From JAAYZQ01 sp034428935 (GTDB lineage Bacteria > Chloroflexota > Anaerolineae > JAAYZQ01): a DNA stretch of 64,000 nt. The DNA lies in NCBI GenBank assembly GCA_034428935.1, contig DAOUHB010000084.1, forward strand, positions 1-64,000, given 5' to 3'. The notes under the pieces were generated by a model that saw nothing but the letters and a program-made list of their open reading frames with translations, did no database searches and was not told the origin of the DNA. Of the stretch, positions 50,011-59,100 are shown piece by piece; the first letter of the stretch is position 1, and each line of letters begins with the position of its first letter. The position numbers were made by a program, and so were the translations under genes.

Positions 50011-51414
50011 ATGGATTCAATAGAACTGCGGACTTTTGCACGAGAATTCATCGAAAGCACCCGCGATTACGTCTTTGTCCGGCCCGAGGACCGGCTTCTC
50101 ATCCTGCGCCCCAACAAGATCCACCATCTGAACCGCACCGCCACCGACATGCTCACCGCCCTTTATTCCCAGGCGGCGCCCGACGTCGGCGCCGTCGTGC
50201 GCCAGACCGCCACCCGCTACTCGGTGCCCGAAGAGCAGGTAGCCGCCGACCTGGAACGCCTCTTGCGGTCCCTCTCCCTGGTGTTGCAGGACCGGGAGGG
50301 CGCGGCGCCTGCCGTGCGGCGCACACCGTTCGGCAGCCACGCCCGCGAGCTTCCCGTCCTGTCCGAGATTGCCCTCACCTACCGCTGCCAGAACCGCTGC
50401 ACCTTTTGCTACGCCTCGGCGCCCGAGCGCGGCAGGCAGGTGCCCGAGATGACCACCGCCGAGGTGCGTCGCATCCTCGACACCATCGTCGACGATGCCC
50501 GCGTGCCCACCGTTTCCTTTACCGGCGGCGAGCCCACCCTGCGCCCCGACCTGCCCGACCTGATTGCCTATGCGAAGGGGCGCCGCCTGCGCACAAACCT
50601 CATCACCAACGGCCGCCGCTGCGCTGCCAATGGCTACGTCGAGCGCCTGGCCGGCGCCGGCCTGGACTCGGCCCAGGTCAGCCTGGAGGCCGCCGACCCG
50701 GAAGTACACGACGTTGTCGTCGGCCGGCCGGGCGCCTGGGACGCCACCGTCCGTGGCTTGCGCCGCTTGAAGGCCGCCGGCATCCACGTTCACACCAACA
50801 CCACCATCAACCACCTCAACCGCGACCACCTCCTCTCCCTTGTCGACTGGCTGGGCGAGATGGGCCAGCCCTACCTGAGCATGAACATGGTCATCCGCAC
50901 CGGCGACGCCGTGGGCAGCATGGAGATTGGGTATCAGGAGATCGGGGAGCTGGTGCTATCGCTCAAGGAGCGGGCCAACGAGGCGGGCATGAAGTTCGTG
51001 TGGTACTCGCCGGTGCCCCTCTGTCTCTTTAACCCCGTGGCCCACGGCCTGGGCAGCCAGTCCTGCTCGGCCGCCGACGGACTGTTGAGCATTGCGCCCG
51101 ACGGCAGCATCCTGCCCTGCTCCAGCTTTGGGCAGGGCGTGGGCAACCTGCTCCACGAGCCGTTCGAGGTCATCTGGAACCGCCGGGCAGCCCGATATTG
51201 GCGCAAAAAAGAGTTCTTGCCTCCCGGCTGCCGTGACTGCGACCTGGCCGACCTATGCTGCGGCGCCTGCCCCCTCTATTGGGACGAGCGGGGCGACCTG
51301 TCCGAAATCGCCGGACATCAGGCACCGGCCTCCGCCCTGGCCCACGCCCTTTGGCGGGCCAGGCGCCGCTGGCTCGGCCAGGTACGAGGGGTGGGACTCG
51401 ATCGCCGGGCATGA
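50011..51414 (+). CDS. PqqD-like domain / radical SAM / SPASM protein
   Basis: A 467-residue radical SAM enzyme. The first 90 residues are PqqD-like (YVFVRPEDRLLILRP...LNRTATDMLTAL), the recognition element that binds precursor peptides in many RiPP systems. The radical SAM cluster motif is CQNRCTFC, with SFTGGEPTLRP as GGE motif. A SPASM region follows (CSAADGLLSIAPDGSILPC, later CRDCDLADLCCGACP) for auxiliary clusters. Such proteins modify peptides or act in heme or cofactor maturation. No small precursor gene is evident nearby. The ATG at 50011 is preferred; a GTG at 49978 is in frame, and neither has an ideal ribosome site. First gene of a cluster with a substrate-binding lipoprotein and a histidine kinase. 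Confidence 0.92.
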   Translation: MDSIELRTFAREFIESTRDYVFVRPEDRLLILRPNKIHHLNRTATDMLTALYSQAAPDVGAVVRQTATRYSVPEEQVAADLERLLRSLSLVLQDREGAAPAVRRTPFGSHARELPVLSEIALTYRCQNRCTFCYASAPERGRQVPEMTTAEVRRILDTIVDDARVPTVSFTGGEPTLRPDLPDLIAYAKGRRLRTNLITNGRRCAANGYVERLAGAGLDSAQVSLEAADPEVHDVVVGRPGAWDATVRGLRRLKAAGIHVHTNTTINHLNRDHLLSLVDWLGEMGQPYLSMNMVIRTGDAVGSMEIGYQEIGELVLSLKERANEAGMKFVWYSPVPLCLFNPVAHGLGSQSCSAADGLLSIAPDGSILPCSSFGQGVGNLLHEPFEVIWNRRAARYWRKKEFLPPGCRDCDLADLCCGACPLYWDERGDLSEIAGHQAPASALAHALWRARRRWLGQVRGVGLDRRA

Positions 51415-51506
51415 ATGCGTTCCCGTGTTTTCTGGAACACGACGACATGAAGGGCTCGAGGCCATGGCCGAAGGCAGGACCATCATGGGCTCAACGAGGC
51501 TATAGC

Positions 51507-52517
51507 ATGCAGAACCGGTTCGCGGCGTCAAGTCCGCTCTCTTGGGCCAGGACTGCCATTCCCGCATTCCTGGTTCTGTTCCTCGTAGCCTGCCGTGGGG
51601 CCTCCTGGGGATCGATGACATCCCTCCACGTCGGCACCACCACGAACGAGGTGAATTTGCTCATCCTCATCGCCCAGGACAGGGGTTACTTTGCCAGCAA
51701 CGGTCTCGACGTGACCCGCACGACCTATCCCTCGGGCGTGGCCGGCCTCGCCGGGCTCCTGGATCACGAAGTGGAGCTGGTTACCGGGTCCGAGTTTGCC
51801 TTTGTCGACCATGTTCTGCAGGACGCGGGCGTCTGCGCCCTCGCCGTCATCGACCGGTCGGCCATCGAATACCTCGTGTGCCGCGGCGACCGGGGCATCG
51901 AGAGCGTCGCCGACCTCAAAGGCAAGACCGTCGGCGTGCCCCTGGGTTCCCGTCCCGAATTTGCCCTGCACCGCTTTCTCTACCTGGAGGGCATCGACGT
52001 CGCGGACGTGCGCCTGGTCGACGTGCCCGTGGACCGGTCGGCGGAGGCCCTGACAAGCGGCGAGGTGGATGCCATTGCCGCCTGGCAGCCTTATACCACC
52101 CAGGCGAGTGAGTGGCTGGGAGGCCAGGTGGTCTCCTGGTCAGTGCAGGAAGACCAGCCATCGTATACCTTGCTTATGTCGAGGTCAGGTTGGGCTGCCG
52201 ACAATCGGGACGTGAGCGTTCGCTTCCTCACGTCGCTGCTGCGTGCGGAAGAGTACGTCGCAGCCAACCCGGAGGATGCTATTGCCTTCATGCACGACAT
52301 GTGGGATTACGACGAGGCCTATGTGGAGAGCATCTGGCCGGAGCACAGCTTCTCGGTTCTCCTGGACCAGGCCCTCGTCGTCGCCATGGAGGACCAGGCA
52401 CGGTGGATCATGAGCCACGACCAGGCCGGCAAAGGACAAATGCCCGATTTCCTGGACAGCATCTGCGCTGAGGGCCTGGAAGCGGTCAAGCCGGAGGCCG
52501 TGAAGCTTATCCGCTGA
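51507..52517 (+). CDS. NMT1/SsuA-like substrate-binding lipoprotein
   Basis: A 336-residue lipoprotein. The signal ends in VLFLVAC (lipid Cys near residue 29), after a longer, Arg-containing n-region. The binding-protein fold begins LHVGTTTNEVNLLILIAQDRGYFASNG and continues with the NMT1-type block ADLKGKTVGVPLGSRPEFALHRFL. There is no ABC ATPase or permease next to it. Instead a membrane histidine kinase follows 9 bp downstream. It may therefore sense a ligand for that kinase rather than feed a transporter. Ribosome site GAGG precedes the ATG at 51507; longer in-frame starts exist. Confidence 0.9.
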   Translation: MQNRFAASSPLSWARTAIPAFLVLFLVACRGASWGSMTSLHVGTTTNEVNLLILIAQDRGYFASNGLDVTRTTYPSGVAGLAGLLDHEVELVTGSEFAFVDHVLQDAGVCALAVIDRSAIEYLVCRGDRGIESVADLKGKTVGVPLGSRPEFALHRFLYLEGIDVADVRLVDVPVDRSAEALTSGEVDAIAAWQPYTTQASEWLGGQVVSWSVQEDQPSYTLLMSRSGWAADNRDVSVRFLTSLLRAEEYVAANPEDAIAFMHDMWDYDEAYVESIWPEHSFSVLLDQALVVAMEDQARWIMSHDQAGKGQMPDFLDSICAEGLEAVKPEAVKLIR

Positions 52518-52526
52518 GAGAGAGCC

Positions 52527-54326
52527 TTGAGAATACGGACGCAATTCATCATTACCATGCTCCTGTTCGGTGGTATCCTGGCCGCCATCTCGGCTTCGGC
52601 GATCATCACCAACCGGCAGGTGGACAATGCCATAGAACAGGAAGCCATCGCCGATACCATTGTCATGGGCGCCAGCGAGCTGAGCTACCTGGCCAGTGAT
52701 TATGTCATCTATCGCGAGGCTCAACAACTGGACCGGTGGGAGGCCCGCTTTGCGGCGTTTGCCCACGACGTATCCAGGCTTCAGGCAAACGACCCGGAGC
52801 AAGAAGCCCTCGTCCGCAACCTTCAGGTCAACGCCGAACGGCTCCGATCGGTCTTTGACAGCGTGGCGGCCGCCGTGGCCAGCAGGTCCCAGGGTCCGGG
52901 CGAAACCCTGGACCCGGTTCTCCTCCAGGTATCGTGGAGTCGCGTGGCGGTCCAGACCCAGGGCCTCGTCCTTGACGCTTCCCGGCTCTCGCAGCTCTGG
53001 GACAACCAGGTACACCACTTGCAGTCCAGGAACGTCATCCTTGTAACCACCCTCATCGGCGTGCTGGCCGTCTACTTTGTGGCCAACTACTTCTTGATCC
53101 AGCGGCGCATGCTCGGCTCCCTCGCCAGGTTACAGGCAGGCACCGCCGTCATCGGCTCCGGCGACCTGGATTTCCGGATCGAAGTCAAGGAGAACGACGA
53201 AGTTGGAGATCTGTCACGCGCCTTTAACAAGATGGCCGATGATTTGAGGGCGGCCGCCGCCGAGATCATGGATGAGCGGCGGCAATATCAAGAGCGGTTC
53301 GAAGCAGCGCCCGATGCCTATGTCGTCACCGATGAGGCGGGGATCATCAAGGCGGCGAACCGCGCCATGGGCAAGCTCGTCCAGGTGAGTGCGGCCGAAC
53401 TCGTGGGGCGGAACCTCGCGGATTTCCTCGTAGCCGCCGATGTCCCCGCATTTCGCGAGCACGTGGCTCGCCTTCATGCGGGTCAAGTGGAGAGCCCGTG
53501 GCGATGGGAGACGCGCCTGCAGCCGGACGGCAGCGAAGCCATCGTCGATGCCGCCGTGGCTGCGACCGCGGCCTACACGGTCACAGGTGAGTTCGAGGTC
53601 CTGCGCTGGCTGCTGCGCGACGTTACGCGAGAGAAGCAGATGCACGCCGCCCTGGTCCACGCCGGCAAGCTGTCCATCGCCGGGCGACTGGCCGCCTCCC
53701 TGGCGCACGAGATAAACAACCCCCTCAGCGCCGCCCTTGGTTGCGCCGATCTGGCCATCGAGTCGTTCAATGCCGGCGAGGATCCGAGCCCCCACCTCCG
53801 GGTCCTGTGCGACGCCCTGGGCCGCACGTCGCGCGTCGTAACCCAGCTCCGGGAGCTTCACGGCGAGCAACGGTCGGAGAAAAAGCTCCCGGCCAACCTG
53901 AACGAGCTGGTGGAAAAGGTGTTGCTCCTGGCGCGCAAGAAGGCCGACTCTGCCGGCGTCAAGATCTCCTGGGAACCGGTGGCCGACCTACCCCAGCCGG
54001 CGATCATGCTGGACAGCATGCAGCAGGTGTTCCTGAACCTCACGCTCAACGCCATCGAGGCCATGGATGGCCATGGCCGTCTCGACGTGCGCCTCCGGCA
54101 CACCCACCATCCCGAGCGCGTCGGCGTGGCCTTTGCCGACGACGGTCCCGGCATTCCTCCCGAGGTGCTCAAGGTCCTATTCGAGCCGTTCAACACGACC
54201 AAGGCTCGCGGGTCGGGCCTGGGTCTCTTTTTCTGCCAGAACATTGTCCAGCAGCACGGCGGTTCCATCGAGGTCGAGACCCTGGCGGGCAAGGGCACCA
54301 CCTTTACCGTCTGGCTGCCGCTGTGA
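52527..54326 (+). CDS. Membrane sensor histidine kinase (HAMP-PAS-HisKA)
   Basis: A 599-residue sensor. An N-terminal helix (about 5-27), an extracytoplasmic region (28-170) and a second helix (about 172-190) form the sensor. A HAMP domain (about 191-245) and a PAS domain (about 250-375) follow. The HisKA region has His394 in SLAHEINNPLSAALG. The ATPase domain carries NLTLNAIEAM, FADDGPGIPPE and GSGLGLFFCQNIV. The start appears to be TTG 52527, preceded by GAGAGAGAGCC; ATG 52557 is an alternative but truncates the first helix. No response regulator is adjacent. It lies 9 bp after the substrate-binding lipoprotein, the probable ligand sensor for it. Confidence 0.92.
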   Translation: MRIRTQFIITMLLFGGILAAISASAIITNRQVDNAIEQEAIADTIVMGASELSYLASDYVIYREAQQLDRWEARFAAFAHDVSRLQANDPEQEALVRNLQVNAERLRSVFDSVAAAVASRSQGPGETLDPVLLQVSWSRVAVQTQGLVLDASRLSQLWDNQVHHLQSRNVILVTTLIGVLAVYFVANYFLIQRRMLGSLARLQAGTAVIGSGDLDFRIEVKENDEVGDLSRAFNKMADDLRAAAAEIMDERRQYQERFEAAPDAYVVTDEAGIIKAANRAMGKLVQVSAAELVGRNLADFLVAADVPAFREHVARLHAGQVESPWRWETRLQPDGSEAIVDAAVAATAAYTVTGEFEVLRWLLRDVTREKQMHAALVHAGKLSIAGRLAASLAHEINNPLSAALGCADLAIESFNAGEDPSPHLRVLCDALGRTSRVVTQLRELHGEQRSEKKLPANLNELVEKVLLLARKKADSAGVKISWEPVADLPQPAIMLDSMQQVFLNLTLNAIEAMDGHGRLDVRLRHTHHPERVGVAFADDGPGIPPEVLKVLFEPFNTTKARGSGLGLFFCQNIVQQHGGSIEVETLAGKGTTFTVWLPL

Positions 54327-54350
54327 ACCGGATCGGGAAGCAGGAGTGCA

Positions 54351-54875
54351 ATGACGCACGCGGCTGAAACAATACGCTGGTCCACCTTCCTCGTGTTCGT
54401 CGTGATCGTACTGGCCCTGGCGTCGTGCGGCTCCGGGCCGGTGGGCCACGCCGAGGCGCGCTGGCAGTCCGCCGGCGTGGAGGCCTATCGCCTGCACCTG
54501 CGTGAATTCCAGAGCGTGTGGTGCGTCTACGACGTCGACCTGGAGGTGCAGGCCGATCGCGTATTGAGCGCCACGGTCACGGCGCGCCCCGGTCCGGCCG
54601 GAGGCTGCCTGCAGTATACCCAGGGCGTCGTCGACAGCCCCGTTCCCCTGCCCGCGGAAGAGGCGCCCGCCCATTGGACCGTGTCCGGGATGTTCGAGAT
54701 CGCCCACGAGTGGCAGGAGCAGGCCGGACAGAAGGGCCTGCGGATCGAGCTGGAGTTCGATCCCCAATTGGGTTATCCGCAGCGTATCTACCGCGACGAC
54801 GAAGCAGTCGTGGACGAGGACTGGGGCCTGTCTATCACCGCCCTGGAGGTCCTGCCCCGAGGAGAAGCAGAATGA
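54351..54875 (+). CDS. Small lipoprotein (DUF6174-like)
   Basis: A 174-residue lipoprotein. The signal helix ends in VLALASC (lipid Cys near residue 26). The domain that follows (ARWQSAGVEAYRLHLREFQSVWC, then QRIYRDDEAVVDEDWGLSITALEV) matches my memory of DUF6174, a family of secreted beta-rich proteins of unknown role. The last codons overlap the next gene by ATGA. It follows the histidine kinase by 24 bp and could be co-transcribed. Confidence 0.75.
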   Translation: MTHAAETIRWSTFLVFVVIVLALASCGSGPVGHAEARWQSAGVEAYRLHLREFQSVWCVYDVDLEVQADRVLSATVTARPGPAGGCLQYTQGVVDSPVPLPAEEAPAHWTVSGMFEIAHEWQEQAGQKGLRIELEFDPQLGYPQRIYRDDEAVVDEDWGLSITALEVLPRGEAE

Positions 54876-56047
54876 AAGGCGACCAAACCCTTCGCTACCT
54901 GGAGACCCAAGGGGAGGCCATCGACGCCCTCGTCCGCGAGCTGGACGAGGTGCAGGTGGCCTTCAACGCCCAGTTCGATGACTTCAAGGCACGCCACGAC
55001 GCCCGCCTGGACGAGCTGACCGAGCAGGTATTCGCCGCGCTGCGCGCCGGCAGCCTTGACCCCGGGCTGCGGGCAGCCATCGAGGCGCTCCTGCCCGCCG
55101 AGCGCGCCCGCCTGGAAGAACGGCGCCAAAAGGTGCGCGACACCTACCTGCCCCAGCGCCGGCAGGCCTCCGACGAGATCCTGCAGCAAGCCCAGGCCGA
55201 GATATCCGCGCTGCGCAATCTCAACCCCCGCCTCGACCGGGAAGAAGAGGAGCTAAAGGCTGAAAAGGCGACCCTCGAGGCCCGCCTGGCGGCCCTCAAC
55301 GACGAGATTCGCACCAAGTCGCGGGGCCTGGGCGTGATGACGAATTTTGTCTCCATCACGCGTGCCGACCGCGAGCGGCAGCGCACCATCGGCAAGCTGG
55401 AGGCCCTGGCGGGCTCGCTGCTGAAGGTGCGCAAGGAGTGGGACGAGGAGCGCCGGACCGTGGAGGAGCACCAGGCCGAGCTGCAGGACCGGTGGCAATT
55501 GGAGAGCATCGCCGTGGCCCGCCTCCAGGCCGAGCTGGACCAGCTCGACGACGACCAAGCCAGGGAGGATCTGGCCCTGCGCCGCGCCATTCGGCAGGTC
55601 CTCGACGACCTCAAGGAGCCGGTCCCCGCCCCGGACCCGGCGCTGGCCGCCGCCCTGGAAGATATGACCGTCCTCAACGTGCAGACCGACGCCTACCACC
55701 AGGGACTGGCCTCCGTGGGCGGCCTGATTGGGCTGCTGGGGGGTATCAAGAGCGGGCTGGAGGCCATCGCCCGCAGCATTGAGGGGCTGGTGCGCGAGCA
55801 AGAGATGCACAGCGCCTACCTCAAGCCCCTGGACTTTCAGCTCTCGGCCCGCGTCGAGGCCTTTCACAAGCAGTGGGCCACCCTGAAAGGCCAGTTCTCC
55901 GACGAAGCCGCCATCGGCGCGCATCCGGCCGCCTTTAGCGCTGCCGTCCGCCCCCTGCTGGAAGAACCCCTTTCCCAGGCCAGCATCGAAGCCATGTTCG
56001 GCGACCTGGGCAAGATGATCGAGCGCGCCAGCGCTACCTGGCGGTAG
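54872..56047 (+). CDS. Coiled-coil protein of unknown function
   Basis: A 391-residue soluble protein, mostly long charged helices. Heptad-like Leu/Glu/Arg patterns run through residues 10-250 (for example LNPRLDREEEELKAEKATLEARL). A Gly-rich break follows (ASVGGLIGLLGGIKSGLEAIARS), then a shorter helical end. No recognised family. The ATG overlaps the stop of the lipoprotein gene by 4 bp, so translation is coupled. A role as a scaffold or filament-like protein is possible. AGGAG precedes the start. Confidence 0.82.
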   Translation: MKGDQTLRYLETQGEAIDALVRELDEVQVAFNAQFDDFKARHDARLDELTEQVFAALRAGSLDPGLRAAIEALLPAERARLEERRQKVRDTYLPQRRQASDEILQQAQAEISALRNLNPRLDREEEELKAEKATLEARLAALNDEIRTKSRGLGVMTNFVSITRADRERQRTIGKLEALAGSLLKVRKEWDEERRTVEEHQAELQDRWQLESIAVARLQAELDQLDDDQAREDLALRRAIRQVLDDLKEPVPAPDPALAAALEDMTVLNVQTDAYHQGLASVGGLIGLLGGIKSGLEAIARSIEGLVREQEMHSAYLKPLDFQLSARVEAFHKQWATLKGQFSDEAAIGAHPAAFSAAVRPLLEEPLSQASIEAMFGDLGKMIERASATWR

Positions 56048-56079
56048 CCAGGGCGTTCAGGGCACACGCTCCCCTGCCC

Positions 56080-56103
56080 GGCGAGGATCCGACGAGCCTC
56101 GCC
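56080..56103. terminator. Weak hairpin between convergent genes
   Basis: GGCGAGG (56080-56086) pairs with CCTCGCC (56097-56103) around a 10-base loop, in the 78-bp gap between the coiled-coil gene and the leftward alpha-2-macroglobulin gene. There is no T-run. Confidence 0.35.
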
Positions 56104-56125
56104 ACGGCTGCCTGGTCTCCGGCCG

Positions 56126-59100
56126 CTATTCCACCGTCACCCGGTCGCTGGCGCTGCGTCCGAACACCTCGGGCGAATACATCTCCTCGGCCCTTGCCGG
56201 CGGCACCACGAACGTCCCCGGCGTCGTGGCCCGGGCCACGTACGAATAGTCGTAGACGCCTTCCCACAGCAGTGGCGCAAAGGCTTCGGCGCGCTCGTCG
56301 CGCATGTTCTGGTGCTCGTACCAGGGACCCCACCACCACCAGCCGTAGCGATAGCCCGCGGCGTTCGGGTCCTGCGGCACCGACCCCGAGACGGCCAGCG
56401 ACGGATTGACGATCTCGAGCCCGGCGGGCAACGGGTCCATCAGCGCCACGTGGTAGCGCCGGTTGCCGGCCACCATCGACAGCCGCACGCGCACCCGCGC
56501 CCCGGCCTTGATGGTCCAGGTCCCGTCCTCGCCCCGCGTCACGTCCTCCGGGTCGTCGACGCCTTCGTAGCTGCGCTGCACCACGAACCCCATGTCCAGC
56601 GGCTCCAGGGCCAGGTCGGTGGGCGCGTAGCGCAGCCCCAGGCGGTAATACAGCCGCCCCGGGCCCTCCTTGCCCAGGATCAGATCCCTCGTCGTCCCGC
56701 CCCCGTCAGAGTCCGCCAGGTAGGCCATGGGGATGGCGGTCTCGTGCCGCTCCGTGGTGCGTCCCTGGTAGGCGTGCTCGCCCACGTAGGTGTCGCCCAG
56801 CCACAGGCGCGCCACAAAGTCGGGCGTCTGCGCTTCGAACGTCTTGAAGTAGCGGTCCAGCGCCAGCAGGACAAACACGTTCTCCTGGGTGTTGTTCCAG
56901 CGCCCGGCGGTGCGATGGGCCAGCAGCCCGTTGACCACTTTCGGAATCAGGTCGCTCCGCGGATCGTTGGCGATCATGGCCTCCAGCACGATGGCGTCGG
57001 TACGCCGGTCGGAGCGGAGCAGCAGGTAGGCCTGGTCGCTGTACGCCGTGGTAAAGTTGGCCGCCCCGGCCGTCTCCACGGCCCGGTTGGCGAGGTGCCG
57101 CTGGATGGCCTCCACGTCGCCGGCAGAGCCGGGGTCGTCGGCCAGGACCTGCCACAGCCAGGCCACAGCCTCCAGCGACAGCGATTCCAGGCCGGCGTCG
57201 GCCAGGAGCTGCCGGGCCCTGGCCGCGTCTCCATCGCCCATCAGGTCCCGGACGTAGAGAGCGTACGCGCTCAGGGTCTGGCGCGTGTCCTTGTCGTACC
57301 ATGCCGGATAGTGGCCCTCGATATCCCGTAGGTAGTCGAGGAGCCGCGCCCGCATCTCGGGCGGCACGAGGAAATCCATCTCCTCTGCCCGCTGCAGGGC
57401 GTGGGCCACGTGGATGCTGTTAAAGGGGATCGATTCGCGGCCGCGGCTCCAATAGGGGAACCCGCCATCGTCGTTCTGCACGGCCTGGAGCGCCGCGATG
57501 TCGCGCTCTACGGCGGCCTCCATCTCGGCCGGCGAGGGCAGCCCCCCGGCGGAAAAGGCTTCGAGGACGTCCCGCAGGGCAGCCACGGCCAGGATGCGCG
57601 ACGCCAGTTGCTCCGTGCACTCGAAGCGGTACGACACCAGGTAGAGAACGGCGTCGGTCAGCGCTTGCAGCGCCGTCGACGACGTGCTGATCTCCAGGCC
57701 GCCGAACTGGGTGTAAACGCCGTCTCCGATGGCGGCCACCGGCTGGGCCACGGCCCCCTCGTCCACCACGCCATAGGTGGCAAAGGCCTCCGTCGTGGCC
57801 GGAGTATAGACCGGCAGCTCTACCGTGGCGGCGTCGGCAAAGGCGCCCGACACCGCCGCGACCTGGAACCGGGCCGTGCCCGCGGTTTCCGTCGTCGCCG
57901 GGAACCGGACCTCCACGCGGTCCCGGGCCGGGACCGTCAGGCGCCGGCCTGCGTCGCCGGTCAGCACCAGGTTGCTTGCCCGCAGCGCCACGTCGACGGT
58001 CAGGGGCTCGTCGGTCTGGTTCTGCAGCACCACCGGCAGCTCGAATTGGTCGCCAAAGTTGAGAAAGCGCGGCGCCGAGGGCCGGACCATCAACGGCAGC
58101 CTCGCCACCAGGTTGGCCTCGGCCGAGCCGAACTCATTGCCGCCGGCCACGGCCACGACCATCACCCGGTAGCGGGTCAGGTTGTCGGGCAGCGCCACCG
58201 TCACCTGGGCCTGGCCGCCGGCGTCGGTGCGCACCTCCGGGGCAAACGTCGCCAGGGCGTTGAAATCCGTGCGCAGGTGGATCGGCTCCGCTTCCTGGGC
58301 CTGGTCGTAACCCTCCATGGGCGGTGCCGCCGCCGGCACCGGTGCGGCGGTGGACATGAGTTCCCTCGCCGCCTCCTCCTCGACCGCGACGGTCTCGCCC
58401 ACCTCCTGGCCGTCCCCTACCTCCAGCGCCTGCGGGCTGGCCAGCACGATGCTGGCCCGGCCGTAGCGGCTCTCGACCCAGGCGGCCCGGGCCTGGTAAA
58501 AGACCTCCAGCGGGTCGGCCAACTGGTAGTTGGACAGGGCCAGGACGGCCTCGTCTACCACGACCACGGCCAGCTCCGCGCCGGCCACCGGCTGCCCGCC
58601 GGCATCGGCCAGGACGACGTCGATCGTGGTCTCACCGCCCGGCTCCAGCTCCTTCTCGCGCGGCGTCGCCGCCAGCGACAGGGTCCGCTTCAGCGGCGGC
58701 ACGCTCAGCCTGAGCTGGCCCGAGGCATAGGCCGGCCTCAGCGGCATCCCGGCGGCCTGCTCGTCATCACCCCGCGGCGCGGCGCCCACCACGTCGACCT
58801 GCACCTCCAGGTTGGGGATGTGCTCCTCCTCGATGGGCACCCGCAAGGTAGCGGTTCCCTCGTCGATGCGAAACTGCTCGGTATACAGGAACCCGCTGCG
58901 GCTGACGGTCAGCAGCCCCTCGGCCGGGCTGAACGGCGCCTGCACCAGGATCTCGGCCACGTCGCCCGGCTGGTAGCTCTCCCGGTCGGGGATGAGGGTC
59001 ACGGTCTCCTGCTCGACCTTGCGCGACGGTGGGCGCTGGCCGCCGCTCACCCAGCGGGTAAGCTGGCTCTCGTTCTCGCGGCCAAAGGCGTCGCTGACCG

